In this document: in pieces, positions 9,197-18,140 of the stretch | Layout of the letters: each line of letters begins with the position of its first letter | How positions within the stretch are numbered: position 1 is the first letter of the stretch | Source: JALORV01 sp963703945 | GTDB lineage: Bacteria > Pseudomonadota > Gammaproteobacteria > Burkholderiales > Burkholderiaceae_F | Length of the DNA: 64,000 nt | Direction: 5' to 3' | NCBI GenBank assembly: GCA_963703945.1 | Contig: CAVPGM010000015.1 | Span: forward strand, 1 to 64,000 | Notes under the pieces: generated by a model | The model's input: the letters and a program-made list of their open reading frames with translations, nothing else | Databases searched by the model: none | Told to the model about the DNA's origin: nothing | Translations under genes and position numbers: made by a program

Positions 9197-10448
9197 GTGA
9201 CGACTGGGCAAAGTGTCGCGTCGGCCGCATGCAACCAGTTGTATTTCGACGAACCGTACGAGTTCATCCCCCCGTTCTATTCGGAATTGGGGCCCGCACA
9301 TCCTGCGCTTCTACGTGCGGCGTTACATCCGCAAGGCGTACGGCGTGCACAGTCCGTCGAAAGCCGGCACGTCGAGCGGCTGCAGGGCGTCGCTCGCGGC
9401 GGGCAAGAGCGTCATGCTCGCGCCGAACCATTGCCGGCTCTCCGACCCGATGGTGCTCGGCGTGATGGCGCTCGAAGTGCCGGTGTATCTGCACGCGATG
9501 GCCAGTTGGCACCTGTTCAAGGAGAGCTGCGTTTCAGACGTTCATGATCCGCGCGCTCGGCGCGTTCAGCGTGCTCCGCGAAGGGAACGATCGCAAATCG
9601 CTCGAGACGGCGATCGACATCCTCGTCGCAGGCAAGCGGCCGCTGATCGTGTTTCCCGAAGGGGCGCTCACGAAGCACAACGACATCATCAACGAGATGA
9701 TGGACGGCCCGACGTTCCTGGCCCGCCAGGCGGCGCAAGCGGCTGCAAGAAGCGGGCAGCTCGCGCGAGGTGGTGATTCACCCGGTCGTCGTCCGCTACA
9801 CCTTCGACGGCGACGTCGCGAAGTCGATCGCGCCCGACGCTCGACGAGCTGGAGGCCCGCCTCTCCTGGCAGCCGAAGCACAATCTCGCCGATGTTCGAG
9901 CGGATCGCCAAGTTGGGCGACGCGTTTCTCGCGCTCAAGGAAATCGAATACCTCGGCGCGGCGCGGTCGGGCAATTTGTACGATCGGGCGCGACCAGTTC
10001 ATCGACACGGTGCTCAATCGCGTGGAAGACGCCTGGCAGCAGAAGGACCGTTCGGGCGGCGTGATCGCCCGCGTGAAGCGGCTGCGGACGCTGATTTTGG
10101 CCGACATGGTGGCCGGCAAGGTGACGCCGGAGGAACGCGAGCGGCGCTGGTACGATCTGGCGGCCCTCTACTACGCCCAGCAGATTTCGCACTACCCGCG
10201 GAATTACATCACGGCCGGGAAGAACCTGCCGGAGCACGTCATCGAGACGGTCGAGCGGCTCGAGGAGGATTTCGTCGACCACTCGCACCTGTATCGGCCG
10301 TTTCACGCGGTGGTCGAAGTCGGCGAGGCGATTCCGGTCGGCCCGGAGCGCGAACGCGGATGCGGAGGGCGACCCGATCATGGCCGAGATCCGCCGGCAG
10401 TTGCAGACGATGATGGACGGCCTGGCGGCCGAACGGACGCCGGTGTGA
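9197..10448 (+). CDS. 1-acylglycerol-phosphate acyltransferase-like protein with long C-terminal extension
   Basis: The start is uncertain; GTG 9197 gives an open frame into QLYFDEPYEFIPPFYSELG and RILRFYVRRYIRKAYGVHSP. The acyltransferase signature H-x4-D is in MLAPNHCRLSDPMVLG, and the second block is LIVFPEGALTKHND. This is the PlsC fold, which transfers acyl groups to lysophosphatidate at the membrane. The C-terminal about 200 residues (LGDAFLALKEIEYLGAARSG, WYDLAALYYAQQISHYPRNY, end MMDGLAAERTPV) are much longer than a standard PlsC and match no domain I know. Breaks occur near 9300, 9385, 9540, 9740, 9840, 9990 and 10360. It is divergent from xerC. Confidence 0.75.
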
Positions 10449-10567
10449 CCGCGATCGGTCGCGGCCGCGGCTTTCATCTTGATTTTCGCGGTGCTACAAT
10501 CGTCGGCGTTCGCCGATTTGCTCGTTTTTCGACCGCTTCGCTTCCTCATTCGACGTGAGGACCTCGC

Positions 10568-11578
10568 ATGCCTGCTGCCGTGGTGCCGCTCTCCGAACTT
10601 GCCGAAGGCCAGGAGGCCGACTTCTTCGCCCTGCTGTCCGAGAAGCAGGAGCTGACCACGCGCGACGGCAAGCCGTATTTCCGCGTGTCGTTCCGCGACG
10701 CCCGCCGCGAGGTGGGACTGCCGATCTGGGCCGATTCGCCGCTGCGCGACGGCCTGCCGCAACGAATGGGCGGTCGGCGAGTTCTACAAGCTGCGGGCGA
10801 AGGTGCAGCAGACGAATTTCGGGCCGCAGCTGGAGATCCGCCGCATTCGGCCGATCGACGAAGGACGACCAGAAGGACGGCTTCGATCCGCTGATGTGCC
10901 AGCCGGCGTCGCGGTTCGATCCGGAGCAGATGTTCGCCGAGCTCGTGGCGATCGCCAAGGAGCAGATTCAGGACGAGCCGCTGCGGCGGCTGGTGCTCGA
11001 CATTTTCGAGCGAGCACCGCGAGCAGCTGTTGACGTGGCCGGCGGCGCGGCAGAATCATCATGCCTGGCTCGGCGGATTCTTGGAGCACGTGCTCAACGT
11101 CACGCGCACGTGCGTCCACCTCGGCCGAGAAGTACGCCGACTTGTATCCCGACCTGCAGCCGCCGCTCGACAAGGACCTCGTGATCGCCGGCGGCATGCT
11201 GCACGACATCGGCAAGCTGCGCGAGCTGAAGTCGACGGCCGCAGGAGCCGAATACTCGGCCGCGGGCGAGCTGATCGGCCACATGCTGCAGGGCCGCGAC
11301 ATCGTCCGCGAGATGGCGGCCGGCCGCGACGATCGACCCCGAAAAGCTGCTGCGGCTCGAGCACATCATCGTCGCCCACCAGCGGCTGCCCGAATGGGGC
11401 TCGCCGAAGCCGCCGATGACGCCCGAGGCGCTGATCGTCCACTACGCCGACGACCTCGACGCGAAGCTCAACATGATGATCCTGGCGATCGAAAAGAGGC
11501 GACGGTCCGGTCACGTCGCGGCGGAATCCGATGGCGCAGGCGATCTATCGCGGCGGCGGTGCTCGTGATTTCGCGTAG
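10568..11578 (+). CDS. 3'-5' exoribonuclease YhaM-like (OB fold plus HD domain)
   Basis: The ATG at 10568 begins MPAAVVPLSELAEGQEADFF. An N-terminal OB-type nucleic acid-binding domain (YFRVSFRDARREVGLPIWAD, GEFYKLRAKVQQTNFGPQLE) is followed by an HD phosphohydrolase domain with QNHHAWLGGFLEHVLNV, GGMLHDIGKLRELK, LEHIIVAHQRLPEWGSPK and HYADDLDAK. The ordered H...HD...H...D ligands and this domain pairing are those of the YhaM/CbfA family, which degrades RNA from the 3' end. It ends AIYRGGGARDFA at TAG 11578. One-base breaks occur near 10765, 10860, 11010, 11125, 11325 and 11510. A cytoplasmic RNA-decay role is inferred from family. Confidence 0.83.
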
Positions 11579-11633
11579 AGTGCTGGCCAAGTACCGAATC
11601 CGGTCGCGACTCAAGCAATGTGCATCAATAGAA

Positions 11634-11942
11634 TCACGATGCGGCGTGGGTGCGGATGGTTTTGAGAGTTTTGCCTTCGGCTCGTTGGGCATAGTACAGA
11701 TCCCAGCGGAGTTGCAGGTTCATCCAGAAGTCGGCTGACGTACCGAAGAACTTCGCCAGCCGCAGCGCCGTGCTCGGCGTCATGCCGCGGCGGCGATTGG
11801 TCAGTTCGTTCACGCGTTGATACGGCACATGAATCGAGTCGGCGAGTTCGCGCTGAGTAATTCGCATCGGCCGCAGAAATTCCTCGAGCAGCATCTCGCC
11901 GGGGTGCGTCGGTGGACGGTGAGTGGAATTCGCATTGGCCAT
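11634..11942 (-). CDS. higA: HigA-family antitoxin (XRE helix-turn-helix)
   Basis: This is an intact 102-residue ORF. THPGEMLLEEFLRPMRITQR opens the VapI/HigA-type helix-turn-helix, continuing LADSIHVPYQRVNELTNRRR and TALRLAKFFGTSADFWMNLQ. The tail WDLYYAQRAEGKTLKTIRTH is typical of HigA. It begins 6 bp after the stop of the toxin gene, and the toxin-first order is characteristic of higBA. The protein neutralises HigB and represses the operon. A palindrome upstream of higB is a likely operator. Confidence 0.92.
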   Translation of the reverse strand: MANANSTHRPPTHPGEMLLEEFLRPMRITQRELADSIHVPYQRVNELTNRRRGMTPSTALRLAKFFGTSADFWMNLQLRWDLYYAQRAEGKTLKTIRTHAAS

Positions 11943-11948
11943 CGTCAG

Positions 11949-12243
11949 CTAGTGGTAGTCGACAATCGTCACGGTCGCTGGACCCGCATCCGTCCACACA
12001 AAGGAAATTCGATATTGCTGATTGATTCGAATGCTGTGTTGTCCCTGCCGGTCGCCACGCAGCGCACTCCAGCCGATTCCCCGGCGGAACGGACAGCTCC
12101 TGCAATCTTGAGACAGTATCCAATTGGTCGAGTTTTCGTCGCGCTACGCGCCACAAGGCGGCGGGACAGGCCCGGTTTGCATCTCTTGTTCTTCGGCCGT
12201 TAAAGACATCTTCCGAGCCTTTATCTCCGAAGCTAACGATCAT
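11949..12243 (-). CDS. higB: HigB-family toxin (RelE superfamily mRNA interferase)
   Basis: The start ATG 12241-12243 gives MIVSFGDKGSEDVFNGRRTR and LWRVARRKLDQLDTV, followed by LSVPPGNRLE. Restoring one base near 12056-12062 continues the protein as LRGDRQGQHSIRINQQYRIS then FVWTDAGPATVTIVDYH and TAG 11949. QHSIRINQQYRISFVW is the strand pair that carries the RelE/HigB active-site arginine and tyrosine. The rebuilt length, about 97 residues, is normal. HigB cleaves translated mRNA on the ribosome. The break is probably a sequencing error, since antitoxin and spacing are preserved. Confidence 0.87.
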
Positions 12244-12253
12244 ACCAAAAGGA

Positions 12254-12272
12254 TAGCATGGATGTCATGCTA
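12254..12272 (-). promoter_or_regulatory. Probable higBA operator palindrome
   Basis: TAGCATG, a 5-nt spacer and CATGCTA form a perfect 7-bp inverted repeat. It ends 11 bp before the higB start codon on the minus strand and is followed by TATCCT, a fair -10 element. HigA-type antitoxins bind such palindromes to autoregulate. Position and symmetry are seen; the binding is inferred. Confidence 0.5.
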
Positions 12273-12545
12273 CGGCAAGCGGACGGATTTTGACGATTGG
12301 TTTCGACGGCGGCGAATCGAGAGGACCAGCTTGGCAACGAAATCGAGTGGTCCCATTTATTTGCGATGGTCCAGGGTGGCGACGGCACTCGTAAAACTCG
12401 CGGCGTCTTGCCCTTGGCTCTCGCATTCTAGCCGTTTTGGGCGTCTTGTGCCGGCCAGAAACGGCCAAACTTTCCGCTTCCCTGCGACCTATACTTTCTG
12501 GTCCGAATTGGGGCGTTCCAAAACGAACCGGGGCGAGGTGCGGCG

Positions 12546-13166
12546 ATGAGTGCGAGCGTGCGGGACGAATCGAAGCAGGTGATGGATTGGCTCGTAGGCC
12601 AGTGGCAGTGGCCGGCGGCTTGTTTGTTTGCGGCCTACGCGATGCTGGCGCTTGCGCCGGTGTGGATCAGCGTCGTCGGGATGGCGATGGCGCTGTTGGT
12701 GCTGCAGTTGCCGCTGTACATGGTCCATCAATTCGAAGAGCACTCGGGCGATCGATTTCGCACGTATCTCAACAAGAACGTCGCCCATTGCGAGGCGCTC
12801 ACGCCGGAAGCCGCGTTCTGGATCAATTCGCTGGGTGTGTGGGGGCTCGACCTGGTGATGATCTACCTGGCGGTGTTCGTCGACATGCGGTTCGCACTGG
12901 CGGCGTTCTATTTGCCGCTGGTCAATGGGCTCACGCACATCCGCGAGGCAGTTGCCCGGCGGGAATATAACCCCGGGCTGTGTACGAGCATCGTGCTCTT
13001 CCTGCCGATCGCCGGCTGGGGCTTGTACGAGGTGTCGAGAGTATCGGGTGCGACGTGGCAGAACCACGCGGCCGGGTTGGGCATCGCCGTGGCAATTCAC
13101 GTGGCGATCATCGTGTACATCGTGGCGCGGATCCGGCATTTGCGGTCCGCCGTTGCGGTCGGCTAA
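12546..13166 (+). CDS. HXXEE domain-containing membrane protein
   Basis: An intact 206-residue ORF starts MSASVRDESKQVMDWLVGQW. It has about six predicted transmembrane segments, for example PAACLFAAYAMLALAPVWIS, GMAMALLVLQLPLYM and AGLGIAVAIHVAIIVYIV. The family name-giving motif is HQFEEH at about residue 59, and a second polar block NGLTHIREAV lies in a later helix. These His/Glu residues suggest metal binding within the membrane. No enzymatic function is established for the family as far as I know. The gene ends one base before the prmC stop, so the two are tightly convergent. Confidence 0.85.
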   Translation: MSASVRDESKQVMDWLVGQWQWPAACLFAAYAMLALAPVWISVVGMAMALLVLQLPLYMVHQFEEHSGDRFRTYLNKNVAHCEALTPEAAFWINSLGVWGLDLVMIYLAVFVDMRFALAAFYLPLVNGLTHIREAVARREYNPGLCTSIVLFLPIAGWGLYEVSRVSGATWQNHAAGLGIAVAIHVAIIVYIVARIRHLRSAVAVG

Positions 13167-13167
13167 G

Positions 13168-14063
13168 TCAGATTGCAGCCGTTCGTGTCGCTTGGATGAC
13201 GCGAGCGTGGCCGGCGGGGTCGCGGATCGTTGGACCGAGTTCGAAGGCGACCGCTGTCGCGGACGAGTTCTTCGACCGTGCGCGGCGATCATCGGGCTGA
13301 TTTCGATGAGCAGCGCGCCGCCGGGTTGAGTCGCTCGGCGGATTGCGCGATGAGCGGTTCGATCACGTCGGTTCCATTCGCTCCGGCTTCGAGCGCGAGG
13401 TGCGGCTCGTGGTCGCGGACGTCGGCCGGGAGCTCGGCCATTTCGGCGGTCGAAACGTACGGCGGATTGCTGACGATGAAGTCGAAGCGCGCGCTCGGCC
13501 GGGCACGGCGGCGAAGAGATTGCTTTCGACGAACGTGATGCGGTCGGCGACTTGATGACGCTCGGCGTTTCGGCGGGCGACGGCGAGCGCGGCGGGGCTG
13601 ATGTCGATCGCGGTGACTGCGGATTGCGGCAGATATTTTGCCGCGCAGATGGCGAGGATGCCGCTGCCGGTGCCGACGTCGGCGATCGCGAAATGGGGCT
13701 GATCCCCTTTTTGCTTGACGTGATCAAGCAGCGCGACGACGAGCAATTCGGTTTCGGGCCGCGGGATCAGCACGTCGGGCGTGACTTCGAAGTCGAGCGA
13801 GTAGAACTCCTTGTGGCCGACGAGGTAGGCGACGGGCGTGCCCTCGGCGCGGCGGCTCACCAGGTCGCGGAACGTGGTGCGGAGCTCGTCGGCGGCTTCT
13901 TCGCCGTAGGCGGCGTAGAGGTCGATGCGCTGGCAGCCGCGGGCCTCGGCGAGCAGCACTTCGGCGTCGAGCCGCGGGTTTTCGGCGCCGTGCTTCTTGA
14001 GATAGTCGATCGTCCACGATCAAGAGCCGACCGATCGTCCAGGGTTCGTCGGGCGGTGGTCAT
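13168..14063 (-). CDS. prmC: Peptide chain release factor N5-glutamine methyltransferase
   Basis: The start ATG 14061-14063 is followed, after restoring one base near 14045 and one near 14013, by DEPWTIGRLLIWTIDYLKKH and NPRLDAEVLLAEARGCQRID. The methyltransferase core has IADVGTGSGILAICAAKYLP (AdoMet-binding), TAIDISPAALAVARRNA and the catalytic N-P-P-Y block, which sits in the broken zone near 13470 (VSNPPYVSTAEMAELPAD after repair). It ends RDPAGHARVIQATRTAAI at TGA 13168. PrmC methylates the Gln of the GGQ motif in RF1/RF2. Its target gene prfA lies directly upstream. Confidence 0.9.
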
Positions 14064-14086
14064 GGGACTGGTACCGGGATTCACAA

Positions 14087-14108
14087 TGGTCGCTGAAGCG
14101 ACCAGTCC
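14087..14108. repeat. Palindromic repeat, copy 2
   Basis: TGGTCGCT-GA-AGCGACCAGTCC repeats the sequence at 4860-4883 except for the central base. It lies in the 62-bp gap between prfA and prmC. A second inverted match, GGACTGGT at 14064-14071, could pair with its ACCAGTCC end, giving alternative hairpins. Confidence 0.75.
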
Positions 14109-14125
14109 TAGGCGACGTGCATGCA

Positions 14126-15205
14126 TTAATCCAGTCCGCCCATTTGGTCGCGGAGTTGTTGGCGGTCGTAGTCGATGAGCGCGTCGATCACCGGCTGCAG
14201 GTTGCCGGCGATCACCTGGTCGAGATTGTACACCGTGAGGCCGATGCGGTGGTCGGTGAGGCGGTTTTGCGGGAAGTTGTAGGTGCGAATCCGCTCGCTG
14301 CGGTCGCCGGAGCCGACGAGCGTTTTGCGTTCGGCGGCCCGCTTGGCGTGCTTCCTTCTGCTTCTTGAAGTCGTAGATGCGGGCCGCGAGCTCGCGGAGG
14401 GCCTTGGCCTTGTTCTTGAGCTGGCTCTTTTCGTCCTGGCACTGGACGACGATGCCGGTTTCGAAGTGCGTGAGCCGCACGGCGGAGGCGGTCTTGTTGA
14501 CGTGCTGGCCGCCGGGGCCGCTCGCGCAGAACGTGTCGAGGCGGTAGTCGTCCGGCTTGAGATCGACTTCGACGTCTTCCGGCTCGGGCAGCACGGCGAC
14601 GGTGGCGGCCGAGGTGTGGATGCGGCCCTGCGTTTCGGTCTCGGGCACGCGCTGCACGCGGTGGCCGCCGCTTTCGTATTGCAGTTCGCGGTAGCAGCCC
14701 TCGCCTTCGATGGCGAGCACGATTTCCTTGAAGCCGCCGAGCTCGGTCGGGCTGTGGCTGAGGATTTCGGTCTTCCAGCCCTTGGTCGTCGGCGTAGTAG
14801 CGATACATTTCGAACAGGTCGCGGGCGAAGAGGGCCGCTTCGTCGCCGCCGGTGCCGGCGCGAATTTCCATGATCACGCGCGAGCGATTGGCGTCTTCGC
14901 CGCCGACGGTGAGGTCCAGCAGCTCGCTCCACAGCTGCTTCGCGCTCGGTCGCGCAGCTGCGGCAGCTCCGCCTCGGCCAGCTCGCGCATCTCGGCGTCG
15001 TCGCCGGCGATCATCTGCTGGGCTTCGGCGATCTGGCCGGCGATCTGCTTGAACTTGCGATACTTCTTGGCGAGCTTGCCGAGCGAGCCGTGCTCGCGGG
15101 CGACGGCCGTGATCCGCGCAGGGTTCGACAGCACCTCGGGATTGATGAGGTCGCTTTTCGAGCTCGCTCGAAGCGAGCCAGTTTTTGTTCGAGGAGTTCA
15201 CGCAT
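14126..15205 (-). CDS. prfA: Peptide chain release factor 1
   Basis: The start ATG 15203-15205 gives MRELLEQKLARFE. Domain 1 helices are recognisable (GSLGKLAKKYRKFKQIAGQI), then LTVGGEDANRSRVIMEIRAG and TGGDEAALFARDLFEMYRYY. The catalytic GGQ is in CASGPGGQHVNKTASAVRLT, and the C-terminal domain ends LTVYNLDQVIAGNLQPVIDA and QLRDQMGGLD. RF1 reads UAA and UAG stop codons and releases the peptide. About five one-base breaks occur (near 15150, 14945, 14780 and 14355). The order rpmE-prfA-prmC on one strand is a normal translation-gene cluster. Confidence 0.93.
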
Positions 15206-15221
15206 GGAAATACGGCAGCCG

Positions 15222-15242
15222 ACGGCACACGGAGTGTGCCGT
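15222..15242. repeat. Hairpin palindrome between rpmE and prfA
   Basis: ACGGCACAC (15222-15230), loop GGA, GTGTGCCGT (15234-15242) is a perfect 9-bp stem. It lies in the 138-bp gap between rpmE and prfA. It could be an intercistronic hairpin or a dispersed palindromic repeat; only one copy is in the window. Confidence 0.7.
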
Positions 15243-15343
15243 GCTACGTTGCGAGGAAATTCTACCCGGCGGTCGGAGAAGCGGCTACGCCGGCCGCAGA
15301 TGGGCGCACGCAGCCGCAACGGCGACGCGAGAGAGTCGCGGAG

Positions 15344-15606
15344 CTAGGAATTCTCGGCAGCGGCGCGCCGCTTCGCTTCTTCTTGCCCTTGCCGAGGCTG
15401 GCGTAGCCGGCGGCGGCGAACTTGTTCTTGAACTTCTCGATCCGGCCGGCCGTGTCGACGAACTTCAGCTTGCCCGTGTAGAACGGGTGGCAGACGTTGC
15501 AGATATCGACCTTCAGCTCCTTGCGCGTGCTGCGCGTGGTGAACTTGTTGCCGCAGCCGCAGGAGACTTGCGTTTCGAAGTATTCGGGATGAATGCCGTT
15601 TTTCAT
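15344..15606 (-). CDS. rpmE: 50S ribosomal protein L31
   Basis: The start ATG 15604-15606 begins MKNGIHPEYFETQVSCGCGN. The zinc-binding cysteines of the C+ form are present: two in SCGCGNKF and two in DICNVCHPFY. TGKLKFVDTAGRIEKFKNKF follows. A frame break near 15378-15385 replaces the normal lysine/alanine-rich end; the corrected frame gives AKRRAAAENS and TAG 15344. About 87 residues is usual. It is a large-subunit protein that binds between the subunits, and it heads the prfA-prmC run. Confidence 0.92.
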
Positions 15607-15661
15607 GGTCGTCGGCTCGTTGACTCGCCGCCTCGCTGCGAGCTCACTCAGCCTGCGCCGG

Positions 15662-17156
15662 TCAGTGCATCCGCTCAGTCGTTTTATGGGAATCCATAAT
15701 AATACCGAGGCGGCCGGAACCGAACAAGGGCTGCCTATTGCTCCGCCGCCAAACACCAGCGGGCACCAGTTTCCAGCAGACCAGCGTCACGATCGCGGAG
15801 CCGGCCAGATTCAGCACCAGGCCGTAGCGGACCATGTCGGCCATGCGGACTCGGCCGGTGCCGAAGACCAGCGCGTTGGGCGGCGTGCCGACCGGCAGCA
15901 TGAACGCCAGGCTGTTGCGAGAGCGTGGCGGGGAACATCAGCATGGCCGGTTCGATGCCGTTCGCGGCGGCCGCGGCGGCCAGGATCGGCATGAGGATGT
16001 TCGACGTGGCCGTGTTGCTGGTGAACTCGGAGAAGAACGTGACGGCGACGCACAGCACGCCGAGCACCGCGAGCGTCGGCCAATCGCGGAGCATGCCGAC
16101 GAGGCCGCCGATCGACGTGGAGAGGCCGGAGACTTCGAACGCTTTGGCAATCGCGATGCCGCCGCCGAACAGGAGCAGCACGCCCCACGGGATCCGCTTG
16201 GCGGTCGGCCAATCGAGCAGCCGGCTGCCGTCGCCCGCGCCGCTGGGAACGAGAAACAGGACGACGACGGCCACGAGCGCGACGGTCGTGTCGCCGGCTT
16301 CGGTCGGCCGACGTCCGACGAGTGTCGACCAGCCGCCGAAGGGAATCTCGCGCGTGATCCAGGCGAGCGCGGTCAGGCCGAGCACGGCGAGCACGCGCTT
16401 CTGCGGTGACGGTCCACTCGCCTTCGGTTTCCACTTCGACGCTCGGCACGCCGCCGAGCTTCCAGGTGAGCACGACCCACGCGACGGCGAGCATCAGCAC
16501 CGCGACGATGCCGCCGAGCAACGAGCCACTCGTGAAACGGCACGGTGGCGCCGGTCGCCGTTTTGTAGGCGGCCAGGAACACGCCGTTGGGCGGCGTGCC
16601 GATCGGCGTGGCGACGCCGCCGATGCTCGCGCTGTAGGCGATGCCCAAGCAGCAGCGGCACGCCGAGCCGGCCCGATTCGTCGCACTCGAGCACGGCCAT
16701 CGCCACGGGCAGCATCATCAGCGCGGCGGCCGTGTTCGAGACCCACATGCTCGTGAAGGCGGTGGCGATCATGAACGCCAGCACGAGCCGCCGACCGCTG
16801 GTGCGGCCGATCGCGGCGACGATCGCGTGGGCCATGCGGCGATGGGCGCCGGAGTGCTCGGCGGCCTGGGCGAGCATGAATCCGCCCATGAACAAGCAGC
16901 ACCATCGGATCGCCGTAGGCGGCGCCGACTTCGCGCTCGGTGAGCACGCCCACGAGCGGAAAGACGGCGAACGGCACGAGCGACGTGGCCGCCAGCGGCA
17001 GCGATTCGCAGATCCACCAGACGGCGCAGAGGACCGTGACGGCGGCGGTCCAGCATTGCGGTCGTCGGCATGCCGCCGTGCGACGTGGCAACAGAAGGTC
17101 GATCGGCGGCGAGCACGAGGCCCGCGATCGTCGACGGATAGCGCGATGTTCGGCAT
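15662..17156 (-). CDS. DASS-family (SLC13) sodium:dicarboxylate/sulfate symporter
   Basis: The start is probably ATG 17156. The rebuilt protein of about 495 residues has alternating hydrophobic helices: AAVTVLCAVWWICESLPLAA, TSLVPFAVFPLVGV, then VSNTAAALMMLPVAMAVLEC. The first substrate/sodium motif is IGTPPNGVFLAAYK. The second half repeats it with FTSNTATSNILMPILAAAAA and MLPVGTPPNALVFG. The paired SNT and TPPN motifs are the clamshell signature of the DASS family. Substrate (sulfate or C4-dicarboxylate) cannot be told. About nine one-base breaks. A second transporter gene of a different family lies just upstream on the same strand. Confidence 0.87.
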
Positions 17157-17169
17157 CGGTTCAAGCTGC

Positions 17170-18133
17170 TCAGCCGTTGTCGGACTGCTTTTGGGCCCAG
17201 CGATCGGCGATGAGCGTGTCGACGAAGAGTTGCACCGCATGGTAGGCGACCATCGGCAGGATCGCCAGCGGCCCGACGGCCAGCGCCACGTAGGCGCCGA
17301 CCATCAGCGTTTTCTGGCTGCCGGCAAAGGCGACGGCGATCGAGTCGGGCCGCGAGAAGCCGAGCGCCCGCGACGCTCGCAGGCCCGAGCCAGAGCACGG
17401 CGACGTGAACGGCCGCGACGCCGGCAATCAGAGCAGCGAGATTGGTCGCGGTCAGAATCGAGTCGTCGTCCATGGCTTCGAGTTTTTCGCCGCAACTGAC
17501 GGCGCCGATCAGCACCATGGTGAGCACGCCGATTTGGGCGAGCCAGCTGAGCGATTTCTTGTGGCGGGTGGCCCAAATGCCCGAGCGGCCGCCACTGCCG
17601 CAGCAGTTGGGCGAGGACGATCGGCACGACGATCAGCAGGATCAGCCCGAGCGACGATGGCCCGATAGTCGACTTCCGCGCGAACGCCCGAGAGCAGCCA
17701 CAACCAGCCTGGCACGACGAGGAAGCAGGCGAGATTGGTGATCATCGTGACGAGAAACGCGACGGCGTCGTTGCCGCCGGCGCGGCGCGTCCAGACGGCG
17801 GCGGTGGCCGAGCGTGCAGGGCACGGCCGTCGCCACGATCACGCCGATCGCCAGCTCCGGCGGCAGCATGCGGCTGGCGAGCCAACCCAGCGGCGGGCAG
17901 ACGCCGGCGTTCATGAACGCGCCCAGCCACGCCGCGCCCGGCCGCCGGACCGCGCTCCACAATCGCGCTCGTTTCGAGCGGCAGCGCCATGATGAACGTG
18001 ACGATGGCCACGACCCAATCGCCGTTCATCCAGCCGACGAACGGGCCGCATCGCGCTCGGCCAACCCATGCCGGCGACCAAGCAGCGCCACCAGCGCCAT
18101 CAGAAACCAGCGGTCGCGCAGTTGAGCCAGCAT
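17170..18133 (-). CDS. BASS-type (bile acid:sodium symporter-like) membrane transporter
   Basis: The start ATG 18131-18133 begins MLAQLRDRWFLMALVALL. Rebuilt helices include VVAIVTFIMALPLETSAI, AFMNAGVCPPLGWLASRML, VIVATAVPCTLASAAVWTRR and FLVTMITNLACFLVVP. It ends FVDTLIADRWAQKQSDNG at TAA 17170. The ATAVPCTLASAAVW block with its cross-over proline, and about ten helices, match the SBF-like subgroup of the BASS superfamily. About six one-base breaks occur. It starts 7 bp after the stop of the transglutaminase-like gene, so co-transcription is likely. The substrate is unknown. Confidence 0.75.
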
Positions 18134-18140
18134 GCAGCGA

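Noticed and set aside
12489..13727. Long minus-strand ORF across the HXXEE gene and prmC
   Set aside because: Only a short piece (PGGALLIEISPMIA) is real, belonging to prmC in a shifted frame; the rest is antisense to an intact gene.
15140..15180. Third copy of the GGTCGCT/AGCGACC palindrome inside prfA
   Set aside because: The sequence (GCTCGCT-AAGCGAGC) is only loosely similar and lies in coding DNA.
14126..15205. Release-factor frameshift as in prfB autoregulation
   Set aside because: The gene is prfA, which is not autoregulated this way, and it has several scattered breaks.
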